Positions 52,453 through 60,522 of a stretch of 64,000 nucleotides of DNA are shown in pieces. The stretch is from Pseudogracilibacillus auburnensis (GTDB lineage Bacteria; Bacillota; Bacilli; Bacillales; Amphibacillaceae), in contig NZ_QJJQ01000006.1 of assembly GCF_003201975.1 (NCBI RefSeq), positions 124,001 to 188,000 of the forward strand, in the 5' to 3' direction. The stretch's first letter is position 1. Every line of letters begins with the position of its first letter. The notes beneath the pieces were generated by a model. It saw only the letters and a program-made list of their open reading frames with translations, was not told the DNA's origin and searched no databases. The position numbers were made by a program, and so were the translations under genes.

Positions 52453-53760
52453 ATGAATTTATTACAAAAAGTATTTGACAAAATTGATCAAGATTGGGAA
52501 GAAGAGGTTCACTTTTTACAAAAGCTTGGCAAGTATCCAAGTACATTAGGAAATGAAGCGGCTGTTCAACGTTTTGTGGAAAAAAAATATAGAGAAATGG
52601 GTCTGGAAATAGATACATTTATTCCCGATGCAAAACAACTGGTGAGTACTCCCGGTTACGGTCCACATGAGTGGTCTTATGATGGACGACCAATTGTCGT
52701 CGGTACATGGGGAGCCGAGGGGTCAAAAACAGGTAAAAGTCTTATATTACAAGGGCATATTGATGTAGTTAGTGCTGAACCTTTGCGATTATGGGATTAT
52801 GATCCTTGGGCTTCAACGATTGAAGGAGATCGTATGTATGGACGTGGAATTTGCGATATGAAAGCAGGAGTTGCAGCTTATATTTATGCGGTAAAGGCGA
52901 TTAAGGAATTAGGAATTAAGTTGAATGCAGACTTAATTTTACAAAGTGTTCATGAAGAAGAAGTAACAGGTAATGGGGCAGTAGCTGCTATTGCAAGAGG
53001 ATATAAAGCGGATGCATGTTTAATTCCAGAACCATTTGGTCCAGCTGCAGTGACAACTCAAGTTGGTGTTTTATTATTTAAAGTCCGTGTTACAGGTAGT
53101 GGTGCACATGTTTTGGGCGCTGACCAGGCTGTAAATGCGATTGAAAAAGCAATGGTGCTTATCGAAGAAATGAAACGTTATCGTGATGATATTAATGCAC
53201 AGCCGAAGCCAAAAGCGTTTGAAGCATTTGATCATCCGCTTAATGTGAATATCGGCGTGATACAAGGCGGGGATTGGGTATCGACTGTTCCTGCAGATTG
53301 TATGTTTGAGGTGCGGGTTGGATTTTATCCGGATATTGATCCACAAGTAATGATCGATGAGATTACAGATCGATTAATGCAAGCAGCGGCGAAAGATCCG
53401 TGGTTAAGCCAAATGCCACCTGACATTACATTTTACGGACATCATGCGTGGGGCTTAGACTTGGATAAAGATATGGACATGTTTAAAGTACTTGGTAGTG
53501 CCCATAAAAAAGTTCATGAAAATGATATGGAAAAAATTGCGATAACAGCGACAGTTGATACGGCCGCATACAATATTAATGGTATCCCTGCCACATGTTA
53601 CGGTCCGGTTGGCGATAACCTTCATGCGCCGAATGAGTGGGTTCATTTGCCAAGTGTAAAAGAATGTACGAAAGTATATGCTGCATTTATTTTAGAATGG
53701 TGCGGAGTGCAAAATGCTGAGGAAGTAACAATGGAAGATTTAACTGTAGATATGTATTAA
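52453..53760 (+). CDS. M20-family amidohydrolase (ArgE/DapE-like), second copy
   Basis: A 435-residue homologue of the enzyme at 47573. Metal ligands: His in QGHIDVVSAE, Asp in GRGICDMKAG, Glu pair in VHEEEVTG, Glu in LIPEPFG, C-terminal His in NLHAPNEWV. The two proteins share the overall plan and the block AAIARGYKAD / AAIQRGYKAD but are clearly diverged, so they may cleave different acyl groups or sides of one substrate. It lies beyond a repeat-rich gap after dctM, with no copy of the shared 13-bp sequence, and so is probably transcribed separately. AGGAGAGAG precedes the ATG. Confidence 0.86.
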   Translation: MNLLQKVFDKIDQDWEEEVHFLQKLGKYPSTLGNEAAVQRFVEKKYREMGLEIDTFIPDAKQLVSTPGYGPHEWSYDGRPIVVGTWGAEGSKTGKSLILQGHIDVVSAEPLRLWDYDPWASTIEGDRMYGRGICDMKAGVAAYIYAVKAIKELGIKLNADLILQSVHEEEVTGNGAVAAIARGYKADACLIPEPFGPAAVTTQVGVLLFKVRVTGSGAHVLGADQAVNAIEKAMVLIEEMKRYRDDINAQPKPKAFEAFDHPLNVNIGVIQGGDWVSTVPADCMFEVRVGFYPDIDPQVMIDEITDRLMQAAAKDPWLSQMPPDITFYGHHAWGLDLDKDMDMFKVLGSAHKKVHENDMEKIAITATVDTAAYNINGIPATCYGPVGDNLHAPNEWVHLPSVKECTKVYAAFILEWCGVQNAEEVTMEDLTVDMY

Positions 53761-53823
53761 ATATATAGTAAGAGAAATTTGAAAGATTGTTGGAGACTGA
53801 TATACCAGTTTATGAAATGAGTG

Positions 53824-53869
53824 AAAGGGACAAAGGTAAGGATAATTTACATTGCTCCCTTTTTTGTCC
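53824..53869 (+). terminator. Possible terminator after the second amidohydrolase
   Basis: AAAGGGA/TCCCTTT and GGACAAA/TTTGTCC give two alternative stems around a T run, with a loop of about 25 bases. Confidence 0.4.
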
Positions 53870-53936
53870 ACTGGCATAAACATAGCATGCAGATCATATG
53901 CTTATAAGTAAATAGTTTTTAGGAGGCGATGAATGT

Positions 53937-54761
53937 TTGATTAGCATTTTGCTTCTCGGTTCGTGGAATATCCTTCTTTTAATTATATGTATTGGTGTAA
54001 CAATTCTTTCTATTATTTTTATCCTATTAAAAAAGTTAGATAAACCTTTCAATTTAATCTATTTTCTAGGCGGAATATGGTTATTGTTTTTCACGATTGG
54101 AAGTCCTATTCTTGCCATTAGTTATTTATCATTTAGTTTTCATATGATCCAAATGAGTTTTCTGTTTTTTATTATTCCACCGCTCATTTTACTTGGTATT
54201 CCTCAACAATGTTACGATCAAATCTCTCCTTTTATAAAAAAAACATACCGATTTCGATTTCAACTATCCCCTCAAATGGCACTTACTATGTTTGCACTCT
54301 TTTTCTTCTTGTACCATTTACCTTTTATATTAACGATTATTTCAGCAAATCCCCTTATCCAAAAGGGATATTTAACCATTTTATTTTTGCTTACTTTCCG
54401 GATGTGGTGGCCGATTGTAGCACCCAATATAGCGGTAAGCGATAGCAATGAAAAAAGAAAAAAGTTTATCCGCGACAGCAGTCTATACATTATGCCAGCT
54501 TGTCTTATGTTTATAATAGCTGGGTTCTTAGACGGAATGAGTAATCCGTTTTTTGGCCAAATTGCCACACATCTTTGCTTGCCAGCCGATGGTACGGTTG
54601 AAATTTTACCTTCACCTTTTAATACAAAATATGATCAAATATCGGCGGGAGTTTTTATGTTAGGTATACATAAAATGGTATTAATGTTTACTAATAGAAT
54701 TGGGTTTAAGATGAATGGAACTGGCCAAAAAGTTTATCAGCAAAAAAAGGATGAAAAATAA
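53937..54761 (+). CDS. ctaG: CtaG-like cytochrome oxidase assembly factor
   Basis: A 274-residue protein with about seven membrane helices. The block LSFSFHMIQMSFLFFIIPP is the family signature (HMxQM), and GPILA-like and MWWPIVAPN segments also fit caa3_CtaG proteins, which help form the CuB or haem-copper site of terminal oxidases. TTG start with AGGAGGCG about ten bases upstream; no ATG is available. It lies 6 kb before the second ba3 operon and 3 kb before copA, so a role in copper delivery to that oxidase is plausible. Confidence 0.78.
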   Translation: MISILLLGSWNILLLIICIGVTILSIIFILLKKLDKPFNLIYFLGGIWLLFFTIGSPILAISYLSFSFHMIQMSFLFFIIPPLILLGIPQQCYDQISPFIKKTYRFRFQLSPQMALTMFALFFFLYHLPFILTIISANPLIQKGYLTILFLLTFRMWWPIVAPNIAVSDSNEKRKKFIRDSSLYIMPACLMFIIAGFLDGMSNPFFGQIATHLCLPADGTVEILPSPFNTKYDQISAGVFMLGIHKMVLMFTNRIGFKMNGTGQKVYQQKKDEK

Positions 54762-54792
54762 TATGGATCATTCCATTTTTAAGACAGAACCT

Positions 54793-55359
54793 TCACATTT
54801 CTTCTAGCACAATTTGCGTAACAATATCGTCATGATAAAAAAATTGCAGATGGATTTTCTCTTTCCTATCGACATAATGGAGCGAATCATCCATCCCCAT
54901 ATCCCGATATATGTAATTGTTTTTTCCGTATGTCTCTTTAACCGTTTGAATCGAATCACCGACTTGAATGTTATTTATCGTTGCCATTTTTGGATCAACG
55001 GTACTAATAAACGTAATTTTATCGTTATTATTTATCCCGATCGTTAGTTTCCTAAATTCCAGTGTCACATGATAAAAAACATTATCGATATTTCGATAAG
55101 AACCATATTTTTCTGCAAACTTATTGTCTACAGGGTCATATAGAGAAATGTCACCAATTTTTTCATGACCTAATTGTGTGCTTTTGACAAAATGGTGATT
55201 TACTTCATAAGTCCACCAACCAACAATAAATAAGACAACGAGCAAAGGAATCGCTAACATAAAAAAAACTAATTTTTTCTTCGCCTGAAACAGGAATGCT
55301 AATCCTAAACCAATAGGCATGACAATCAATAATAAAAATGCCATTAAAATGAGTCCCAT
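54793..55359 (-). CDS. Membrane protein, unknown function
   Basis: A 188-residue protein with two N-terminal membrane helices (about residues 3-24 and 30-50) and an extracytoplasmic domain with VDPKMATINNIQVGDSIQTV, somewhat like small beta-rich lipoprotein domains that sense or bind partners. I chose ATG 55359 (AAGAAAGG eight bases upstream) over a GTG three codons earlier. Not recognised. The 40-bp tandem array begins only 20 bp upstream of its ribosome site, so its promoter is either inside the array or beyond it. Confidence 0.6.
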   Translation of the reverse strand: MGLILMAFLLLIVMPIGLGLAFLFQAKKKLVFFMLAIPLLVVLFIVGWWTYEVNHHFVKSTQLGHEKIGDISLYDPVDNKFAEKYGSYRNIDNVFYHVTLEFRKLTIGINNNDKITFISTVDPKMATINNIQVGDSIQTVKETYGKNNYIYRDMGMDDSLHYVDRKEKIHLQFFYHDDIVTQIVLEEM

Positions 55360-55380
55360 GTCATTCACCTTTCTTATTAA

Positions 55381-55940
55381 ATAAAGCTGGGTTCAAGCCG
55401 AGAATGCTGCCTTCCTGGGAATAATGCTGGGTTCAAGCCGAGAATGCTGCCTTCCTGGGAATAATGCTGGGTTCAAGCCGAGAATGCTGCCTTCCTGGGA
55501 ATAAAGCTGGGTTCAAGCCGAGAATGCTGCCTTCTTGGGAATAATGCTGGGTTCAAGCCGAGAATGCTGCCTTCCTGGGAATAAAGCTGGGTTCAAGCCG
55601 AGAATGCCGCCTTCCTGGGAATAATGCTAGGTTCAAGCCGAGAATGCTGCCTTCCTGGGAATAATGCTTGGTTCAAGCCGAGAATGCTGCCTTCCAGGGA
55701 ATAATGCTAGGTTCAAGCCGAGAATGCCGCCTTCTTGGGAATAATGCTGAGTTCAAGCCGCGAATGCTGCCTTCCTGGGAATAATGCTGGGTTCAAGCCG
55801 AGAATGCCGCCTTCTTGAGAATAATGCTGAGTTCAAGCCGAGAATGCTGCCTTCCTGGGAATAATGCTGAGTTCAAATCGGAAATGTGTTGTTCTTAGGA
55901 ATAATGCTCATTTCAAAGCAAAAATGCGTTGAGCATTTGC
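55381..55940. repeat. 40-bp tandem array, about 14 units
   Basis: Twelve well-conserved and two degenerate units of 40 bp. Each unit is itself two related 20-bp halves: ATAATGCTGGGTTCAAGCCG and AGAATGCTGCCTTCCTGGGA share the frame A-n-AATGCTG-nn-TTC. Units differ by single substitutions (GCTAG/GCTGAG, TGCCGCC/TGCTGCC). The 40-base length shifts frame each unit, and stop codons appear, so it is not coding. The conserved part ends sharply at 55360-55380, next to a gene start, and decays at the far end. No gene is seen up to 56135. Confidence 0.9.
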
Positions 55941-56135
55941 AAAGAAATCTTTCAATTATTCCAACGACCATTTAAAAATATGGTATACCAAGGAGGAAGA
56001 GCAATAATCTTAAGCAAATAATTATCCATCTCCATAAACTATTTCAACCTTTTTGTTTTACTCATGCCTTTCATCGATAAATGAGTCTATATACATAGTA
56101 ATTCTATGTATTGTGATAAAAAAGAAAGGAATATA

Positions 56136-56756
56136 TTAAATTCCTCGTAAAATGCCTGCTTTGAAACTAAGCTTACTTACAGGGTAAAACAAAAACGTGA
56201 TAATGATACATAAGAGGAGAAACGAATGATTCACAAAAGGTGCAAACCAATATTGAAATTTCTCAATAAAAATAATGAGTGCCATGAAAATAAAGTTAGG
56301 TAGTAAAGAAATGAATAGTGCGTTATTCATTCGCCATTCATTTTTGAACCCATATTGTTTACCAGCTATAAAACTGATAACTATCCAAAAAATGAAATAG
56401 CAATTCAAAATGAAAAGCTTTTTCTCGACTAAATGATCCCAGATGATCCCGAAAAGAGTAATATTCAAAAAATAACCGACAGTTATTAAAATACCGGTGA
56501 AAAACAAGAGGTAATTTATAAAAATAAGCTGCAGTATCAAGGGTTTTTTTGTCTCTGCATAAAACTGCATTGCTATTTGTTTTGGATCCCCCAACTCATT
56601 GATTATATTCGCTTTTGCTTGTTCTTCATCAAAGCCTAAAATAAATAAATCATCTAGTTTACATTCGATATGATGCTTATACTCCAATATAATTTCAGCT
56701 TTGTTCGGATGAGCACTTAATTCTTTTTCCAAACGGGAAATAAAATGCTTAATCAT
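56136..56756 (-). CDS. HAAS/DUF1700-type membrane protein, PadR partner
   Basis: A 206-residue protein. The N-terminal helical part ([14 protein letters not shown] to LGDPKQIA) is typical of HAAS/DUF1700 domains (helical, membrane-associated signalling), followed by about five to six membrane helices. Such proteins are usually encoded behind a PadR regulator, as here, where its ATG overlaps the PadR stop (ATGA). Function unknown; the pair may sense a membrane stress. I use the internal ATG at 56756, discarding the longer frame. Confidence 0.72.
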   Translation of the reverse strand: MIKHFISRLEKELSAHPNKAEIILEYKHHIECKLDDLFILGFDEEQAKANIINELGDPKQIAMQFYAETKKPLILQLIFINYLLFFTGILITVGYFLNITLFGIIWDHLVEKKLFILNCYFIFWIVISFIAGKQYGFKNEWRMNNALFISLLPNFIFMALIIFIEKFQYWFAPFVNHSFLLLCIIITFLFYPVSKLSFKAGILRGI

Positions 56757-57082
56757 AGCGGTTTCTCCAATAATCGGTTTATCACTTTCGTAAATACATT
56801 CCATTCTTTCGTTTTCGCATCTAAAATTTTCTGTCCATCAGTAGTAATTTGATAATATTTCCTTGCTGGCCCTTTAGCTTGTTCCACCCAATAAGATGAA
56901 ATACATCCTTGTTCCTCAAGTTTGTGAAGTGCTGGATATAACGTACCTTCTTTTATTTTTAATGTATTTTCACTTCTTTTTTCCATTTCTTTGACGATCT
57001 GATACCCGTACATATCTTCCTCAAATAACAGCTGCAAAACAATTAACGATGTACTTCCTTTTAGAAGCTCCCGGTCGAACAT
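56753..57082 (-). CDS. PadR-family transcriptional regulator
   Basis: A 109-residue winged-helix regulator: [32 protein letters not shown], and [17 protein letters not shown] are diagnostic for PadR. ATG at 57082, with GGTAGGTGG upstream. It is co-transcribed with the HAAS-type gene and divergent from copA; the 139-bp region between them could hold its operator (an A/T-rich TACCTATTAATACTTGG lies beside the start). Whether it controls copA is unknown. Confidence 0.85.
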   Translation of the reverse strand: MFDRELLKGSTSLIVLQLLFEEDMYGYQIVKEMEKRSENTLKIKEGTLYPALHKLEEQGCISSYWVEQAKGPARKYYQITTDGQKILDAKTKEWNVFTKVINRLLEKPL

Positions 57083-57221
57083 TTTTCCACCTACCAAGTA
57101 TTAATAGGTATAGTGTACATGAAATTACTACTATGTTCAACCAATTTTAGCGAATACCGATTGTTCTATCTAGGAAAATGATGCAATAGAATGTACTAAT
57201 AAGGTAAAAGGGCTGAGCGAG

Positions 57222-59420
57222 ATGGCGAATGAGACAAGTTTTCTTCACATAGAGGGAATGTATTGTTCCAATTGTGCAAATCGAATTGAAAAAGTAGTGG
57301 GGAAGTTGGATGGAGTGGAAGAAGTAACTATTAATTTAACAACAGAAAAAGGAAAAATTATTTATGATCAACAAAAGACAAGCATTACTAGCGTAATCAA
57401 GAAGATAAATAAGATAGGTTTTCAAGCAAAACTAACTCCTGCAAAAGCTCAAAAAAATAAAGAATTAAACGTGCTTAAATGGAATTTTATATGTTCTGCA
57501 ATGCTGACTTTCCCTTTAGCATGGTCAATGCTCGCACACTTTGCTTGGACAACATTTATTTATATCCCACCATTGGTGACAAATCCATTTTTTCAATTAT
57601 TCATTACGATCCCGATTCAATTTATCATCGGATTTCCATTTTATGAACGAGCATGGAAAGCAATCAAAAGTGGAAGTGCAAATATGGATGTACTAGTTGT
57701 ATTAAGTACAAGTGCAGCATTTTTTTATAGTCATTATGTTACTTTTACAACACCAGATTTTTTATTTACGACAGGATCAGCAGTTTTGTTTTATGAAACG
57801 AGTGCCTTTATTATTACGTTTATTTTATTAGGAAGACTATTAGAAGCAAAAACAAAATCAAAAACGACAGTTGCATTGGAAAAATTGTATCATATGCAAA
57901 TAAAAACAGCGACGCTCATTAAAAATGGAGAGGAAATGCTAACTTCTGTTGCTCAACTTGTACCTGGAGATATTATCTTAATTAAACCAGGAGAAAAAGT
58001 GCCGATTGATGGACAAGTAATCGAAGGCTATTCTTTGCTAGATGAAGCATTACTCACTGGGGAAAGTATTCCAATTGAAAAACGGATTGGATCTTTCGTT
58101 TATGCAGGAACAATCAATCAACAAGGAGTATTAAAAATTATCGCAACAAAAAAAGAGTCGGAAACAATTTTATCTAATATTATTAATATAGTAGAAGAAG
58201 CACAAAGTTCAAAAGCGCCGATTCAACAACTAGCCGATAAAATTACCGGCGTGTTTGTCCCAATTGTCATCATGGTTGCGATCATAACTTTTTTTGGCTC
58301 GTATTTTCTGTTTGATCAAGGGAATGTGAGTGGAGCACTCAGCAAAGTGATTGCTGTATTAATTATTGCATGTCCATGTGCCCTTGGACTTGCTACACCA
58401 ACATCTATTATGGTTGGAAGCGGACGAGCAGCTCAATTAGGGATTTTATTTAAAGAAGGAAAGTTTTTAGAGTTACTTGCTAAATGCAATACTATTTTAT
58501 TAGATAAAACAGGTACGATTACGAGTGGAATACTTCAAGTTACCAATGTATATGTTGATTCCCTTCATTATGATCGTTTTATGGAATTGGTAGGTGCTGT
58601 TGAACGGACATCAGATCATCCAGTAGCTAGAGCAGTTTGCGTTAAAGCAAAAGAAGAAGGCGTGACATTTCCGGTAGCTCAGAACGTTCAAAATGTCCCT
58701 GGATATGGAATAATGGCGGTTGTAGATGGTATGGATGTGAAAATCGCAAGTAGTTCGTTTTATCGAAAAAATAAAATTGATCTTCCTCTTAAAGCGCTCC
58801 AGTTAGAAAAAGCATATAAAAAAGCGGGAAAAACAGTTATGATCGTTTTTATCGATAACAAATTTGCTGGGGTAATTGCTTTATTTGATGAAATGAAGTC
58901 ATCGTCCGTTACGGCAGTTTCACAGTTAAAGCAGATGGGGTTAAACGTTATGTTAGTAACCGGAGATCACCATCAAGCTGGTGTACAAATAGCTAAAAAA
59001 ATTGGTATAAAAGAAGTGTATGCTGAATGTTCACCAACTGAAAAAGCTACAATCGTAAAGCGACTACAGAAAAAAGGTAATCAAGTTATGATGGTCGGCG
59101 ATGGAATTAATGATGCACCAGCACTTGCTGTAGCCGATGTCGGCGTAGCGATTGGTACAGGTTCAGATATTGCGATTGAATCAGGCGATATTACGATGAT
59201 AAAAGGAAATATATATCGTTTAATAGATGCAATTCATATTAGTAAGAGAACGATGAACAATATAAAACAAAATTTTGGATGGGCTTTTATTTACAATATT
59301 ATCATGATTCCATTTGCCATGTTTGGTATACTAGTACCTTGGCTTGCAGGGGCAGCAATGGCCTTTAGTTCAATCGCTGTTGTTCTTAACTCATTAAGAC
59401 TAAAACATGTTAAGATATAA
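57222..59420 (+). CDS. copA: Copper-exporting P-type ATPase CopA
   Basis: A 732-residue P1B-type ATPase. One N-terminal heavy-metal domain with EGMYCSNCANRIEKV (Cys15, Cys18), where B. subtilis CopA has two. Then eight membrane helices, the CPC translocation motif in IACPCALGLATP, the phosphorylation motif LLDKTGTITSG, HP in ERTSDHPVARAV, and GDGINDAPALAVADVG. All are intact. Ribosome site AAAAGGG lies rather far. No copZ or csoR gene is beside it. It may export excess copper or supply it to extracytoplasmic cuproenzymes such as the nearby oxidase. Confidence 0.92.
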   Translation: MANETSFLHIEGMYCSNCANRIEKVVGKLDGVEEVTINLTTEKGKIIYDQQKTSITSVIKKINKIGFQAKLTPAKAQKNKELNVLKWNFICSAMLTFPLAWSMLAHFAWTTFIYIPPLVTNPFFQLFITIPIQFIIGFPFYERAWKAIKSGSANMDVLVVLSTSAAFFYSHYVTFTTPDFLFTTGSAVLFYETSAFIITFILLGRLLEAKTKSKTTVALEKLYHMQIKTATLIKNGEEMLTSVAQLVPGDIILIKPGEKVPIDGQVIEGYSLLDEALLTGESIPIEKRIGSFVYAGTINQQGVLKIIATKKESETILSNIINIVEEAQSSKAPIQQLADKITGVFVPIVIMVAIITFFGSYFLFDQGNVSGALSKVIAVLIIACPCALGLATPTSIMVGSGRAAQLGILFKEGKFLELLAKCNTILLDKTGTITSGILQVTNVYVDSLHYDRFMELVGAVERTSDHPVARAVCVKAKEEGVTFPVAQNVQNVPGYGIMAVVDGMDVKIASSSFYRKNKIDLPLKALQLEKAYKKAGKTVMIVFIDNKFAGVIALFDEMKSSSVTAVSQLKQMGLNVMLVTGDHHQAGVQIAKKIGIKEVYAECSPTEKATIVKRLQKKGNQVMMVGDGINDAPALAVADVGVAIGTGSDIAIESGDITMIKGNIYRLIDAIHISKRTMNNIKQNFGWAFIYNIIMIPFAMFGILVPWLAGAAMAFSSIAVVLNSLRLKHVKI

Positions 59421-59426
59421 AAATTT

Positions 59427-59458
59427 GAAAAAGCGCTCTGTGATCAGATCGCTTTTTC
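59427..59458 (+). terminator. Terminator of copA
   Basis: GAAAAAGCG / CGCTTTTTC stem, the 3' arm doubling as a T-rich tail, seven bases after the stop codon. The gap from here to the next operon (59823) contains cluster C and no gene. Confidence 0.75.
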
Positions 59459-59562
59459 GTCATCTTCTTTACACATTGCAACAAAGGTGTTCTAATTCCA
59501 TGATGGATGATGGAAATTTCGCAAATCAGCGTTCGTCTCTTCAATGGATGCCTCAAATTTTA

Positions 59563-59612
59563 CGCACTGAGATTAAAATTTCCGCACTGAGACTAAAATT
59601 TCCGTACTTTTC
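59563..59612. repeat. Degenerate 20-bp periodic repeat, cluster C (CGCAC motif)
   Basis: Three units of 20 bp start CGCACTGAGATTAAAATTTC, CGCACTGAGACTAAAATTTC and CGTACTTTTC at 59563, 59583 and 59603. Same motif as cluster A (same strand) and cluster B (opposite strand). In addition a perfect 6-bp inverted repeat AACATG...CATGTT lies at 59751-59771, 50 bp before the next gene. Confidence 0.6.
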
Positions 59613-59822
59613 TTTTTTCAAAGACTAGAATTCCACAATGCCCCTCAGAGACATTTCTCGAAAATTCTGCCCTTCTTCATTACGAATTCCCTACTTAATT
59701 AGAAGCTGCCTTTATCTATGTATAAAGTAGCTTATTAGATAAGCAGCTAAAACATGCATAATTATCATGTTCAGGTACAAACTATTAATTGTAATTTATT
59801 AACAAATGAAAGGAAGCTATGT

Positions 59823-59966
59823 ATGGATAAAAGGGAAGAGGAATCGTCAGCTGATCAACTCTATGATAGAAGATTAAAAGGTACGTTTATTACGGTTTTG
59901 GGAATTGGAGTCATTATTTTTATTTCGTGGTTGGCAATGTTCCTTTACTATATTGCAACTGTTTAA
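59823..59966 (+). CDS. ba3-type cytochrome c oxidase subunit IIa
   Basis: A 47-residue one-helix protein (about residues 22-45, TFITVLGIGVIIFISWLAMF), with a charged N-terminus. It corresponds to the protein at 13941 in size, layout and operon position. ATG at 59823 has GAAAGGAAG upstream; the longer frame upstream is spurious. First gene of the second heme-copper operon. Confidence 0.75.
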   Translation: MDKREEESSADQLYDRRLKGTFITVLGIGVIIFISWLAMFLYYIATV

Positions 59967-60025
59967 AACGTTTCATATGTTCATCTCTTTGTTTGAGAAA
60001 TCTAAATCCAAGGAGTGCTTTTATT

Positions 60026-60508
60026 ATGTTCCATATGCCTAAATTTGAAAAAATATGGCTAGCAATTGGTACAGGTTCACTAGTTTTATTTCTACTTGTC
60101 ACAGGAGTGATGGCGGTAGCAATGGGATTAAATCCTCCTGATGGGCTGGCTACAACGATTGAGCCTGATCAGGTTGAAGCACAAGCGCCGTTTGATCATC
60201 CGGGACTTGAACAAATAGGACCAAACGAGTATAAAGCTACTATTTTATCCTATGCATTTGGCTATGATCCAAACACGATTACGATACCAGTTGGATCGAC
60301 GGTACATTTTGAAGTAACAACAAAAGATGTTGTTCACGGTCTTCATGTTCCAGGTACACCAACTAATTTAATGCTCGTACCAGGTCATATTGCTGAATAT
60401 TCACAAACATTCAATGAGCCTGGTGAATTTTTATTTTTATGTCATGAGTATTGCGGAATTGGTCATGAATTAATGTATGGGAAAATTATTGTTGAGGATA
60501 CAGTATAG
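60026..60508 (+). CDS. ba3-type cytochrome c oxidase subunit II (CuA)
   Basis: A 160-residue protein with one membrane anchor (about residues 8-32) and a CuA cupredoxin domain: DVVHGLHVPG supplies the His, LCHEYCGIGHELM the Cys-x3-Cys-x3-His-x2-Met ligands. The start is ATG at 60026 (AAGGAG ten bases upstream); the longer frame that begins 33 codons earlier overlaps the preceding gene and is rejected. Accepts electrons from cytochrome c. Shares layout with the protein at 14101. Confidence 0.9.
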   Translation: MFHMPKFEKIWLAIGTGSLVLFLLVTGVMAVAMGLNPPDGLATTIEPDQVEAQAPFDHPGLEQIGPNEYKATILSYAFGYDPNTITIPVGSTVHFEVTTKDVVHGLHVPGTPTNLMLVPGHIAEYSQTFNEPGEFLFLCHEYCGIGHELMYGKIIVEDTV

Positions 60509-60522
60509 GAAGGGGAACAAAC

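Noticed and set aside
55381-55940. Possible CRISPR array because of the regular repeats
   Set aside because: Units are contiguous 40-mers with no unique spacers, and there are no cas genes.
59751-59771. AACATG-N9-CATGTT upstream of the second ba3 operon as an operator
   Set aside because: Palindrome is real but short, matches no operator I know, and no promoter could be placed beside it; kept only as a note.
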